NCBI GenBank assembly: GCA_033297075.1
Contig: MU858054.1
Span: forward strand, 310,001 to 374,000
Source of the DNA: Rhypophila decipiens
Taxonomy: Eukaryota > Ascomycota > Sordariomycetes > Sordariales > Naviculisporaceae
DNA: 64,000 bases
Direction: 5' to 3'
In this document: positions 46,171 to 56,961 of the stretch, one piece after another
Numbering within the stretch: the stretch's first letter is position 1
Layout of the letters: the number at the start of each line of letters is the position of its first letter
The notes under the pieces: generated by a model
What the model was told of the DNA's origin: nothing
The model's database searches: none
The model's input: only the letters and a program-made list of their open reading frames with translations
Translations under genes and position numbers: made by a program

Positions 46171-48239
46171 ATGGATCCTCGAACCCTACGATCCTACAAT
46201 ACCAATCCTATCCACAACATTACCGATGACGAATCCCTACGAGAGACCAAAGCCTTCCAACTGTTCGAGCATTGCGGGTTCCCCCAAATCGCCTCGCAAG
46301 ATGGCAGCAAAGAAGCTCGATTCGAAACCATTGATCTCGGATCACAGCTGGAGATGCAAGAAAGAGGAGGAGCGGGCAGTCCTGTGAACTGGGTATCCCG
46401 TGCACGGGGACTTATCTCGGAGGCGGCATAGTGGCAAGCCGAGTACTGGTATGCCTTCGTGTGTGGGGCCATGCTCGTGTTGCTCTGTATGGTTCTCAGA
46501 AAATACGAGAATCAGGTGGTTCCTGAGTTTCTTGCCGGTATCAATCTGGACACGCTCATCATCGCCATGATCACTGTCATCCGAATCACCATGAAGTCTG
46601 TCGTCGAGTCTTCCCTCAGTCAAGCAGCTTGGGTCTGGCTGTCGGATATGTCCCAGCAAAAGTGCAAACACAAAGCCTATCTATCCGACTTTAAGGTCTT
46701 TGATGAGGCTTCACGGGGAATTTGGGGCAGCTTTTGTCTCTTGTGGAGGATGAAGCTCAGGTAAGACTGACTGCCTTGTTAGTTGTCGATATTCGAAGTC
46801 ACTGCTCACTGACATGGTCAACTTGGACAGACATCGTATTGGCTGTATTGGCGCGGCCATCATTATTCTCGCCCATGGCTTCGAGACCTTCAGTCAGCAG
46901 ATGGTTACCTTTGAGCAAGACTCCCAAGATGTTGTCAACTCGCCCTCCACTCCCGCTCCTCCGCCAGCTCGTTCAGAAATCTGGGACACTTATCTTTCCC
47001 GAGGATTTACAGGTGGTCAGTTTTCAGGTCTACAGAAATATCCGTGATCCAAGACTAATATTGTGTTCACCAATCAAAGACTACGTTCCAGCTTTGTCAA
47101 CAAAGGCAGCCGTATATTCTGGCATTATCTCCAACGAGATACCTATGACTTTGGCTTCATGCGAAACAGGAAACTGTTCCTGGCCAATTGTACCCACGCT
47201 CGCCGCCTGTGGCGAGTGTTCTGTGGTTCCTGTATCTTGGACCTGCAACGAAACATCTCAAATCTGTACCTACTCGACCCAGTCAGGCACATCCCTTGAC
47301 GATCGGATGGACGCGCAGGATCACAGTTCATTTATTGTTTCCCCGACCAATGGAACCCTGCACCAAATAGACTCGAAATCGCAGGCCTACTTTTCCGTGT
47401 TCGACATGCTCAGTGTTAGTCGGCCGGTTGGTCAAGACTTGGAAGTGACGGGGCAGGAGTGTGCCCTGTGGTTCTGTGTTCGAGCGTTCGACATCAAAGT
47501 GGAGGCAGGAAAGCAGACCCAGAATACCATTGCAGACTGGTCCAATGCAACTCTCCAGCATGTCAACGGCTTTCACGGCAGTGAATATGTGTTCAACAAA
47601 GTACCAGACAAGTTCAACGTGGACAACACGACCAGATACTCGATTACTAACCCGGCTATGATCGCACTGAGAGGCTTCATGGCAGACGTCACGTCAGGCA
47701 CACTCACAGCAGACCTTAGCAGGTTGGACTATACCTCAGATTGGGTCGAGGCCATGTGGAATGCGTCGGATAGCTCTGGGGAGTGGATCGAGAATTTTGC
47801 GCACAGTCTGACTGTGGAGATTCGACATCACGGCAGGACTAGCAACAATGGGCAGAATTCCATCAGGTATACTGGAAAGGCCAAACAAATGGCGCCTATC
47901 GTCAAGGTTAAGTGGTTCTGGGTGTTGTACCCGGGCCTCATGCTCCTCGCGAGCATCTACTACCTCTTCCACACGATTTACCGAACCTCGAGGGCTGATG
48001 TGTCGGCCTGGAAGGGCGATGCCCTGCCGATGCTATTTTGTCGTGTTGATGAGAATATCCACGATCATGTCAAGGATGCGATGGACGTGCCTGATGGACT
48101 CGACAAGCGCATCGGAGGTATTCGGGTCGCGCTGTATAGAGGAGAGAATGGACAATGGGGGTTTCGAACGATTGAGGAGGAGGAAGCTGAGATGATTGAC
48201 CGGAGAAGAGGTCGTCGCGGCACGACAGATTATCGGTGA
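46171..48239 (+). CDS. DUF3176 family membrane protein, frame crosses a TAG
   Basis: About 630 aa if four exons are joined: 46171-46392, 46432-46760, 46831-47012, 47080-48239. Introns 2 and 3 are ordinary (GTAAGA donor; GACTAAT branch at 47053). The first junction is odd: the frame meets TAG at 46429-46431 directly before TGGCAAGCC, so either a 39-nt intron (GTATCC...ATAG) is removed or the gene is broken. Family signs: a membrane segment from YAFVCGAMLVLLCM, GINLDTLIIAMITVIRITMKSVVESSLSQAAWVWL, SDFKVFDEASRGIWGS, then GCIGAAIIILAHGFETFSQQ. Exon 4 carries a cysteine-rich ectodomain (CETGNCSWP, CGEC, CNETSQIC) and a C-terminal membrane segment, WFWVLYPGLMLLASIYYLF. Function of the family is unknown. 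Residues 1-74 have no recognisable conservation. Divergent from the mannosidase gene. Confidence 0.72.
46393..46431 (+). other. Possible 39-nt intron ending in an in-frame TAG
   Basis: Begins GTATCC after the TGG codon and ends CATAG before TGG; length is a multiple of three, so removal keeps the frame. It lacks a CTAAC branch site and is shorter than other introns in the window. If not spliced, the TAG at 46429-46431 truncates the protein. Confidence 0.45.
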
Positions 48240-49321
48240 TTGATCCTATGGTCCTAAGAATCATTACTGAATATCCGTACCTAGGTACTCTTGCAAGAAG
48301 ACCGTTGTTAGCAATCAATTTTCTCTCTTTGTCGAGGTTCGGGGCCGGCGGGTATGGAAAGAACCTACTTTGGCATGGAAGATTTGCCAACTTTGCTCTC
48401 TCGTGATGTGTCTGTCTTGTGGAATTCGGCTTTTCATCGTTTACCTAAGCCTCCGCGCCGTCGCCGTCGTATATCCGGACTTGAAGGTCATTTCAGTCTG
48501 GGGAAGACGGGTAGAGCAGGTAACTAGCCCTAAGCATTAACGCGTACGTTGGTTAAAGCAATCTCGACGCGGTAAGCAGGGCCGTCTGATGGGATTGATG
48601 AAACAAGAGGGGGGAGGGACGGCAAGAGCGGCGTGTGGAAGGTCTGTAGGGCTTGTAGGGCTGGCTTGTGTATCTGACGTTTGTGTGTGTTTCTCCTTGT
48701 CGTGAAACGGCAGGTGCTAAGTTGATGCAAGTGGATGTCACTTCATGTACTTGCAGATTTGCCTGTACTGTCAGTGTCGTGTCGTGCCGTGTCGTGGACT
48801 GGTGATACTTGGTGGCTGTCGGGGATGGGGCAGGGATTGGTAGGTAGGAAGGAGGTTGGGAACTACACTACCTACCTTGTGTGTGTTGAGATTGCACTGT
48901 TCTGTACGGAGTAACCCGTACATCGTGTAGACGCGGTTTGAGTAGAGGTTTGCCTGGCTGCCTTTGATGAACGAGGGGCTCAATATAGTAGGTGTGAGTT
49001 GCGCCAGACGCTCAGAGATTCAACAGATTGCATGTCGCGGTTAAGCAGGTGGAGATGGGGGGTTGCGCACTCTGCTGGATTATCACCTTGATTAGAAATG
49101 TTTACCTACCTGGGTACGGATAGTGGTATGTAGGTTTGAGAGGACAATGGGACTGTCGCCTTGTACTAGATCGTAGTCGGAGCATCTTTCACCGGTAGAA
49201 GTGGCAACTCCACATCGGTGACAATGTGTTGGAGAGAGCAGCTCCCGGTACTCGGCGGGATATCCAGTACAGGGAAGCTGGAAGTTGGCGGGAGGAGAGC
49301 GGAACCGAAAGGATAACTCTC

Positions 49322-49344
49322 TCGGTCAGTCGGTCAGTCGGTCA
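49322..49344. repeat. Tandem octamer TCGGTCAG (about 3 units)
   Basis: Three near-identical units, TCGGTCAG TCGGTCAG TCGGTCA, in non-coding DNA. A small minisatellite. Confidence 0.5.
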
Positions 49345-52300
49345 ACTGGCAAGTCGGGGAGCAACGCTTGCATTGTCTTGTATCCTTTTCTCCGCCAGGA
49401 ACTGATTACATTTTTGCGCTCCCATGATATATCCATATAGATGATCATGATGGTGGTGCCTGATTCGACATGCCATATGGGTAGCAAGAGTGGTCCCCTT
49501 CATACATGGTTTATCTGCCGTGCCTCTTTGTGTAAGGTCGACAAGGGAAAGGTGAAGGGGGGAACAAGGCAGGTCAGTCACGTAGGTAGATCCACGGTTG
49601 GCATTTCTTCAGGGCGAATAGAGAGAGAGCGCGAAGTTTCCTCACTGTCACGCCTCGATATCTACCGAGACACACCTTTCAGCCACCTCAATAACCTATC
49701 CTGCCCCCCTTTTGGAGTGGATGAAACAGCGGCATGTGGTTTCTGAACAAGGGAAAGAAAAGGGATGGGCCCCTTTTCTGCTTGTTTCTGAGGTAGTCAG
49801 ATTGTCGAGAGAAATTCGAGGCACAAAGTCATTCAACATCTCGGCCGCTGCCCAGCTGGACGTCCATGATCCCTAATCTCTCCAGAAGGGGGCATACATG
49901 GCTGCCACGGTATTGTTTCATCTTCGTGCTCCAACTGGGTGAATAGAGGAACCAAGGCAGAACGGACATATTCTCATTCGTATAACAATCAATTGCAAGA
50001 GCCCCATCTGATCTTGCTTGCTTCCTGTCTCGAACAGGTTCGGGAGCGAGCTCTATCAGCCAAGTAGTCCACTACGGGTAGGATTTAGACAACCAACGAG
50101 GAGAGGTAATCTTAAGCGCGGGTATACCTACACGTGTTAAGCTTGTGTTGACACGAGCACAGCGCCAATCAGTGGGGACATGAGAAGTTTGTTGGTCCGT
50201 CGAAACCGGGACGGGACAACCAACAAGAATGAGCGCACATGCAACAAGACAAAATAGGGGAGAGTGATTCCAGAGTTGATAGATTTCGAGTCCGAGCTTC
50301 ATCGGAAAAGGAGAAAAGACCTAAATGTCCCGCTGCAAGCGCGATAAAAGCTTTTAATGATGAGGTGAACAAGTAGGGGGCTCTCGGGCGGGACGGGAGA
50401 GATGTTGGTTGTGGCGTCTGTCTGCTAGCCCAACTACGGAGTACACAGTTAACCCTTCGAGTCCTGTGTTGGCTCCCACTGGCCTTGATTTCAGTACGGA
50501 ACTTTCCACTTCCATTCTCCCTCGAGAAAAGCGCTCATTTTGTTTATATGGGGCTGAGAGGATGGAGGCCTGATCCTTCCCAGACGCTCGGGACGCCTGA
50601 GCGACGATGAGTTTTTTGTTTCCGGCTGTTGGTTCATTCTCTCACTGAAATAACGGCTGAGGTTCGTGGGGACACAGCGGCGCAGTACATGCTTCTCGAG
50701 AGGTTTTTTTCGACGACTTGGATATTTGAGTCTTGGGGGGTCGACAGTTTTGTTTGTGAGAAGGTCATAATCCGGGGGTTGTTTGAAGATACTTCTGGAA
50801 GCTCCGCCTCAGCATCTTTGTTGGCTAATTCGGTATATCCGAACTGGAGATGTTGTCACTATCGGGGCTTATGGGTTTATCTTGACCGTGTTGGTGAAGT
50901 TAACTTCAGCATCCACAATGACATGTTCACACAGCGAAACGAAGGTTGGATGCAATAAATTACCTTTCAGAGCTAAATAAATACTCATTGATTTTCTCCA
51001 CATCATAATACTGCCGGCTATCACCTTTTCATGAAGTTTCCATGAAGGTATGGAAATGAGGAGAAGCTTGTTGATGACACAGTCTCTCTTCAAGGCTGAC
51101 ATTGGCATGGTCCTTTTTACCTCCCCAGCCGTGAAAAGCATTCGTGAGTCTGATAAATTTCAAGGTTATGACCTTCCGGCGGATGGCAGCGTTCTTCATG
51201 AGGTAATGATTGAACAAAGGAAGCGCGCGACTGGGTTCGTCTCGGCTTCCTCATGCAACCCATCGTTTTTCTGGCTTTTACACAGGATAGGTAATCACGA
51301 ACCGCTGTAAAGTTGGTAACATTACCATGCTGTCCGGGAAAGAGCAATGGTTATTTACCTGGAAAACTGCGCAAAGAGGAGGTATGATGTATGAGGGTTG
51401 GCATTCCTGCATGGGGCACTTGAGGCATTGGGAATACCTTGGACGACAGATCGAGCTGCTGGAGTTGGCCGCCCAAGGAGAGGTTGTTTCGGCATGGCGG
51501 CGGCAATGGTGCTCACCGGGCCGAGCTGCTGTGACCAGAAGACGGGATGTGTAATCAGGAGGGCAGGAACTCAAGGGACCTTTTCTGCTCAGTAGCGGCA
51601 AAATCAAGCCAAAATGTAGACCATCCAATCGCCATCACTCGGTTCGTCTTGGCACAGAAGCCACCGTTTTCACCTCAAATAGTACACGTGTACATAGGTA
51701 CGGGAAGTTCGACATGGTACAAAAGGTGACCTGGCCTGTCTTTCTAGGTCGGCGTTATCGCAGCTGTTTTTGCCTAGAAGAGGATTTTTTGAGCCTGTCC
51801 CCTTCAAGGGTGTCGGACATGATACCCGAACTTTCTAGTGCTGTTTTGTTACCTCGGATCTTTTTTATTTTGTTGGTTCAAGGTGGTGTCGAAGGGTGGA
51901 CAAGGCCAAAGATGTAGAGAAGGTGTTACTGCTCGAACCAGTTTGTATCACATCAGCCCGCGGATTGACACTGTGCAAGGGTCACCAATAACCAATGAAA
52001 TACAGGCATATGGCCCCGCCGTTTCGATACCTGTGGGGCCAAAGCAGGGTACACAACCTTGTTGACAGGCCCATTTTTGGGACATTGGCCGATCTCAGAT
52101 TTATCCCCGCAAAGGGCTGGGCAATCTCTCGGCTTCCCCAATCCTTCCTTCACCTCGATCCCAAGTCCAACCCTAACCACCAGCACACACGGTCATGTGA
52201 GACGAGGCGCATCGATATGCGAATCTTTGACTTCTACCCACGGTTGCGACTGACCGTTGAGCAGACCCATGTTGCACAAAGCCGTCTTGACAAGTACATA

Positions 52301-53909
52301 TGGATATGGATGCATCCATTTGACGATTTTGGCACAATCTTGCCTACTTCCATTTTCAGAAGTCGAAATATTACTCGTCGACAACCGCCACAATACGATG
52401 GCACCTCGCTAGGCTAGCGTGAATCTAGCGCCACGGGCACACAAGCACATCTTGTCCAACCTTGAGGGCGTTTCCTTGGTGTGGAACGAAGTGGGATTCC
52501 CCCTCACAGGGCGTCTCGTACGGGGTACATGTCCAACACATGTCTCAATTCAACGAGCAAGTCATAAAACTAACAATATCTTTAGCCCTTATATCTTCGT
52601 TTCTGGTAGCTCACCTCGCCCAGTCTCACGTCGTACCGCTGTCGACATTTATCGTCATCTGAGGAAGATATATATAGGAGCTGGGAGAAGTGAGGATACC
52701 ACAGCGGACCGATTCATCAGCACTAGTTCTTGGCGATGCTGAGGCGAGGACTTGACCTAACCCTTACGGATATCATGGCACGTATTGACCCACGACAGCC
52801 GGAACATGGCAAATCATATGTCACGATATTCCAGGCTCATGCAGCCGGTGATATCGACTGCCGCTTGGAGTTGCAATGACATCAAACACTCACCAAATGC
52901 GCTGCTGCTACGCCGCATTGACTGTTGGCATGAACTTTGGAATTCTTGGTCCCCCCCTCATCATGGATGGTAATATCGCCCCGCATCGAGAACCACCAGT
53001 CGTAGGGCTTACAAATTGTTCATTTCAAAGTCAGTAATCCAGCTTGAGCAAACACACTGAAAGACTTGATTTAGGAAAGGTTCTGCTTACACTACTAAAA
53101 CCCGCGGTAGACTGACAAGCTAGGCGCAAAGAGATGTCAGTTGAAGCCATTATCAAAGTTGAAAAGAAGCCAGGGAACAGAAAAAAGGAAGAAATCAGGC
53201 CATTTTAATGCCTCGACAGGGCGCCGATCGTCTCTCCACAAACGGACAAGTACCTCGAAGGATCAGAGCCAGGGGGGCCGGAACAGGCTTGGTGCGACGT
53301 TAGCCAGTCAGACGCTTCGGCTCGACCCGACGGGACGGTTCAGCCAATCACGCTTCAACGCTCACTAATCTCGCTACCGACACTCTGGAACCACCGTGCT
53401 AGGCACTGTGCTATTCTGGTGGGCCGGCCCCCCTTTCAGTTTTCTGTTGGCTGCAAGTCGTCCTTGGGCTGACTGGACTGCCTCTTCGGCCCCCTGTTCT
53501 CTGCTGTCGATGTTGTCGTGGCTGGGGGACTGAAAATTGTGTTGGGCACCATCCCGGTATCCTCCCATGCAGCGGTCCGTTTTCGTTTACGCTGCATTTC
53601 CCTCGTCAGATTCGAGTCTCTTAGCTCTCGCTGAGACGTCGCGATGGAGTGTTCAAAGCGGCCCGTTCATGAGATTCTTGCTGCAGTAATTCTGGTCCAG
53701 AGTTCATGCTCTCCATACGCTTGGACTCAGATGCGATGAAAGGCCATGCAACGTTGGGTCGACGCGACCGGTTCTGGTATTCTTCTTGGTCAATTGTGAA
53801 CTCATATGCAAATTAACCACCAAGACTAGACATGGGTACTTGATCCCTTTCAGGTCCCTGCCAGGGTTGCTTCCACCGAGCAGTGTGTCTCACTGTTGCC
53901 AGTCGAGAG

Positions 53910-53933
53910 AGGACCCCAGGACCCCAGGACCCC
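53910..53933. repeat. Tandem octamer AGGACCCC (3 units)
   Basis: Three consecutive AGGACCCC units in non-coding DNA. Confidence 0.5.
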
Positions 53934-55341
53934 AACCTCAGCGCTTGGCTATCCAACACTTCACTGGCGGTTAAACCGAGCAAACAGTCTGAAGCAGGAA
54001 TTGAGAGCCCCTAGCACTGAAGGCGATTTGAACACTGCGATGAATTGACGGTTTGCAAATCGCGTGCCAAATTGCTTGCCCAGAACATGTCATACGACTC
54101 TGGAGTCTCTATGGAAATCCGACCTCCGAGTCTCGGACCGTCGTGTACCAAGTCGGGTTTATTTTTCCAAGGATCAATTGACATCAACATGTATATGGAT
54201 GATGGTCACACCAGTCAACGGTTAATATACCTGTGCTAGGCAGCTTCTCGTTCTACTTGCTATAATGCGTATTTATCTTGTGCATGAGTCGGTAAAGCAG
54301 GTAAGTCAACAGTACAGAGGGGCCTCGTTATTGCTCATTGCTCATACCCGTTTTGGTGTTCCGCAATGTAACCCCCCTGTTCCGTTTCTTTTCTCAGAAC
54401 CTGGAAGTCACCCCGGGAGTTCCTTACGCATTGCTTTGTGAAATTTCACTTCGTTCATCGCCCACATTTCAAAGTCGTGCTAGTTGCCCTTTCCCAAGAA
54501 TCCTAACGACAAAGGCCAAAGGGTGGATGCCTTCCTCAATCTATCAACAAGGGCACGTTGACAGATTGAAACGAGACTTCTTTTCCACGTCTCGCGTTCC
54601 TTGAGACCTTGACCTGGAAGGACAGCCCTGTCTTGACCGTGCCGCATGTCGATTTCTGCCTGCAAGCCTCCCTTGGGCCTTCCAGGAGCACCGAGTCTTT
54701 AGCGTGGGGTGTCTCTATCCAACTCGTCCCGTTCTGAGACCGTCTCACGCAACGGAGTACGTGTTTGATTTTGTTTTCTTCTAGAACGCCGGCCCAGTCT
54801 GTGCTGTCTGACCTGAGGGCCGCTACCAGACACGGGTACACATTGTTCTACCAGTACTCTTCGGTCGAAAAGTCTACGGAGTTTTCTCGTTCCTCCCCCT
54901 TGACCGCCTGGCAGCTGGCTCCTATACGGTCGCACTCAATGCACACCAATATCTGAATCTCGGCGACGGTCGCCCATGTCAATGAGCTCCACTGAAGCTT
55001 GAGGGGACCTGAAGGACCCGGTGGCTCAAGGGACTTTCTTTTAAGTTCGTCTTGATCTAACGGCCTCGATGGGTTGTGCCCCTGTTCCTTGAAGCTTATT
55101 CAACTCCACCTCGAACACCCGCCAGTCGGCCACATTCCGACAGTCCACACCGTAAATCTAGTGTCAGGTACAAATATCCATCATCTTGTGGCTAGGATAG
55201 CCGTACCCCATTGGACGTTCGTGGACTGCCACATCAAATATATTAAAGACAAGCCAACGCCCATTCCTCGTGCTCTCTGCCACGCGATGAGAGCCGTACC
55301 TTTATGAAGAATCATCGGATCTATTGATCCCACAGCAGAAA

Positions 55342-56961
55342 ATGACGGATGTAACTAGCTATCCCAACCTCCACCATCGACTTGGAGGATCCACACACAG
55401 GTTTCTCGCGCCAGCCCCCGAACATCACCGATCAAACCTCTTCTCTCCTCACCCTTACATCCTCCGCACCCTTCCCGTCACCACGATGGACTACCCGAGT
55501 CATCATCACAGATCGTCATCAACATCCGGCGACCGGTCGGTGTCGGTGTCGTCCACAGCCTCCTCGGCTTCACACCACTCGCCCTTCCGGTCCGAGTCAC
55601 GGGCGTTATCTCCAGCTTCTGTCATATCGGAGCCAGCATCTTCGCTCTTGGCCAGGAGTCACCAGCAACTTCAAGTATCTAGCTCGCACCAAAACTACCC
55701 ATCATACGCTACCCACAACAACACGCCGCCTCCCTCCATGCTGCTCCCTGGATCCTCACATTACTTTCAGCCACAGATGGGCTCACAAATGTCGCTGTAC
55801 CCGTCCATCCCACCGCCCAGGATCTTTGGCCAGCAATTTCCGTCCAGCTTCAACTTTCAACTGAACAGCGTCCCGGCTCAGCCATCTCCTTTATCATACC
55901 AGAACTACCCTGCCCCCTTGTACCCATCATACTCAACCCCGTCAACATATCACGATCATTTACCTGCACCAATTTCGTCTTATCATCAGCAGGCTTCATC
56001 AATCCACCACGATTTACCAACGACCCACGTCGACACCGAGTTTCGATTCGCACGCCTACCCCCAGAGGTCGTCAGCGTACTCAGGAAGCATGTGGGCTAC
56101 CTCGAGAGCAGGAAGCTTCTCAGACTTAACCGATGGTTCAAAGAGAGCTTTGACGTTCGCCATTTCACCGAAGACGAGCTGATCGCCGGGGTCCACGAGG
56201 CCGAACAATCCTACAAACGGTACCACATCAACTCTAGGAACAATTCTGGAAGGAGGGACTCTGGGTCCTCGCCAAGGGCTCCGACGACCACGCCCTCGGA
56301 CTCGTTCGCGTGCTACCACTGCTACAAGATGAGGAGCCCCGAGAACTTTGAGCTCTTTGCCTGGCACTCGCAAGCTAATAGGGAAGAGAGGGAGAACGAA
56401 GCCGCGGGTGGTGGCGACGATTCGGATTCACGTCGTTCTACACCACCTCCTGCTGCTGCTCCTGGCGCGCCGGGCTCGTCTTCTTCCTCGCTGCCTACCA
56501 CGCCCAGGCAACGAAAACGAAGCCTCCCCACGGCTAATCCGTACTACGACCCGACCCTCACCCGGAGCAGTCTCCTTCAAGCCCAAGCAGCAGCGAGGAA
56601 TAACAACAGGTCAAATTCACCAGCTGCCACGCCCACTCCTGGGTCCACGGCAGGACGAAGAGGGTCGGGACAAGCAACAGCAGAGGCGAGCAATAGTAGT
56701 GGAGCTGACGCCAGCGGGCTATCCTCCGACATGGGACGAGTCAAATCAACCTGGGGCATCAGACGGTTCTGTATTGATTGCGGGATGAAGAACGAGTTTT
56801 ACAAGCCTACGGATCTCATCCAAGTGCATGGGGAGCGCGGTGTCGTCAACTGGGTCTGCGCTTGCTTGAGGGTGCGCGTGCGGTCTGTTGCGCCCTCTTG
56901 TCCTGACTGTGGGTTACATTCGAGGTATGAGCCGCCTGGTGGTCGGCGGAGGGGTGTGTGA
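55342..56961 (+). CDS. F-box-like protein with CxxC zinc-binding clusters
   Basis: 539 aa, one exon. I recognise only a pattern shared with fungal F-box-like proteins. Residues 1-225 are low complexity, Ser/His/Pro/Tyr-rich. An F-box-like helix block starts at about 234: FRFARLPPEVVSVLRKHVG, then SRKLLRLNRWFKES. Then CYHC (Cys324, Cys327) with KMRSPENFELF; after a Ser/Thr/Pro-rich linker (about 345-465) come FCIDCGM (Cys477, Cys480), WVCACLR and SCPDCGLH, six or more cysteines that could ligate zinc. F-box proteins recruit substrates to SCF ubiquitin ligases; a substrate is not known here. An in-frame ATG at 55486 (MDYPSHHH) also has A at -3; the preceding 48 residues look UTR-like, so the shorter start is quite possible. 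Long non-coding stretches lie on both sides. Confidence 0.7.
   Translation: MTDVTSYPNLHHRLGGSTHRFLAPAPEHHRSNLFSPHPYILRTLPVTTMDYPSHHHRSSSTSGDRSVSVSSTASSASHHSPFRSESRALSPASVISEPASSLLARSHQQLQVSSSHQNYPSYATHNNTPPPSMLLPGSSHYFQPQMGSQMSLYPSIPPPRIFGQQFPSSFNFQLNSVPAQPSPLSYQNYPAPLYPSYSTPSTYHDHLPAPISSYHQQASSIHHDLPTTHVDTEFRFARLPPEVVSVLRKHVGYLESRKLLRLNRWFKESFDVRHFTEDELIAGVHEAEQSYKRYHINSRNNSGRRDSGSSPRAPTTTPSDSFACYHCYKMRSPENFELFAWHSQANREERENEAAGGGDDSDSRRSTPPPAAAPGAPGSSSSSLPTTPRQRKRSLPTANPYYDPTLTRSSLLQAQAAARNNNRSNSPAATPTPGSTAGRRGSGQATAEASNSSGADASGLSSDMGRVKSTWGIRRFCIDCGMKNEFYKPTDLIQVHGERGVVNWVCACLRVRVRSVAPSCPDCGLHSRYEPPGGRRRGV

Larger units (their letters stand above)
48240..55341. other. 7.1-kb region without supportable genes
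   Basis: No ORF chain with recognisable domains. Tandem short repeats are present: GTGTC/GTGCC units near 48774-48797, three TCGGTCAG units at 49322-49344, and three AGGACCCC units at 53910-53933. TACGGAGTA occurs at 48905 and 50435. The right end must contain the promoter of the 55342 gene. Confidence 0.5.
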
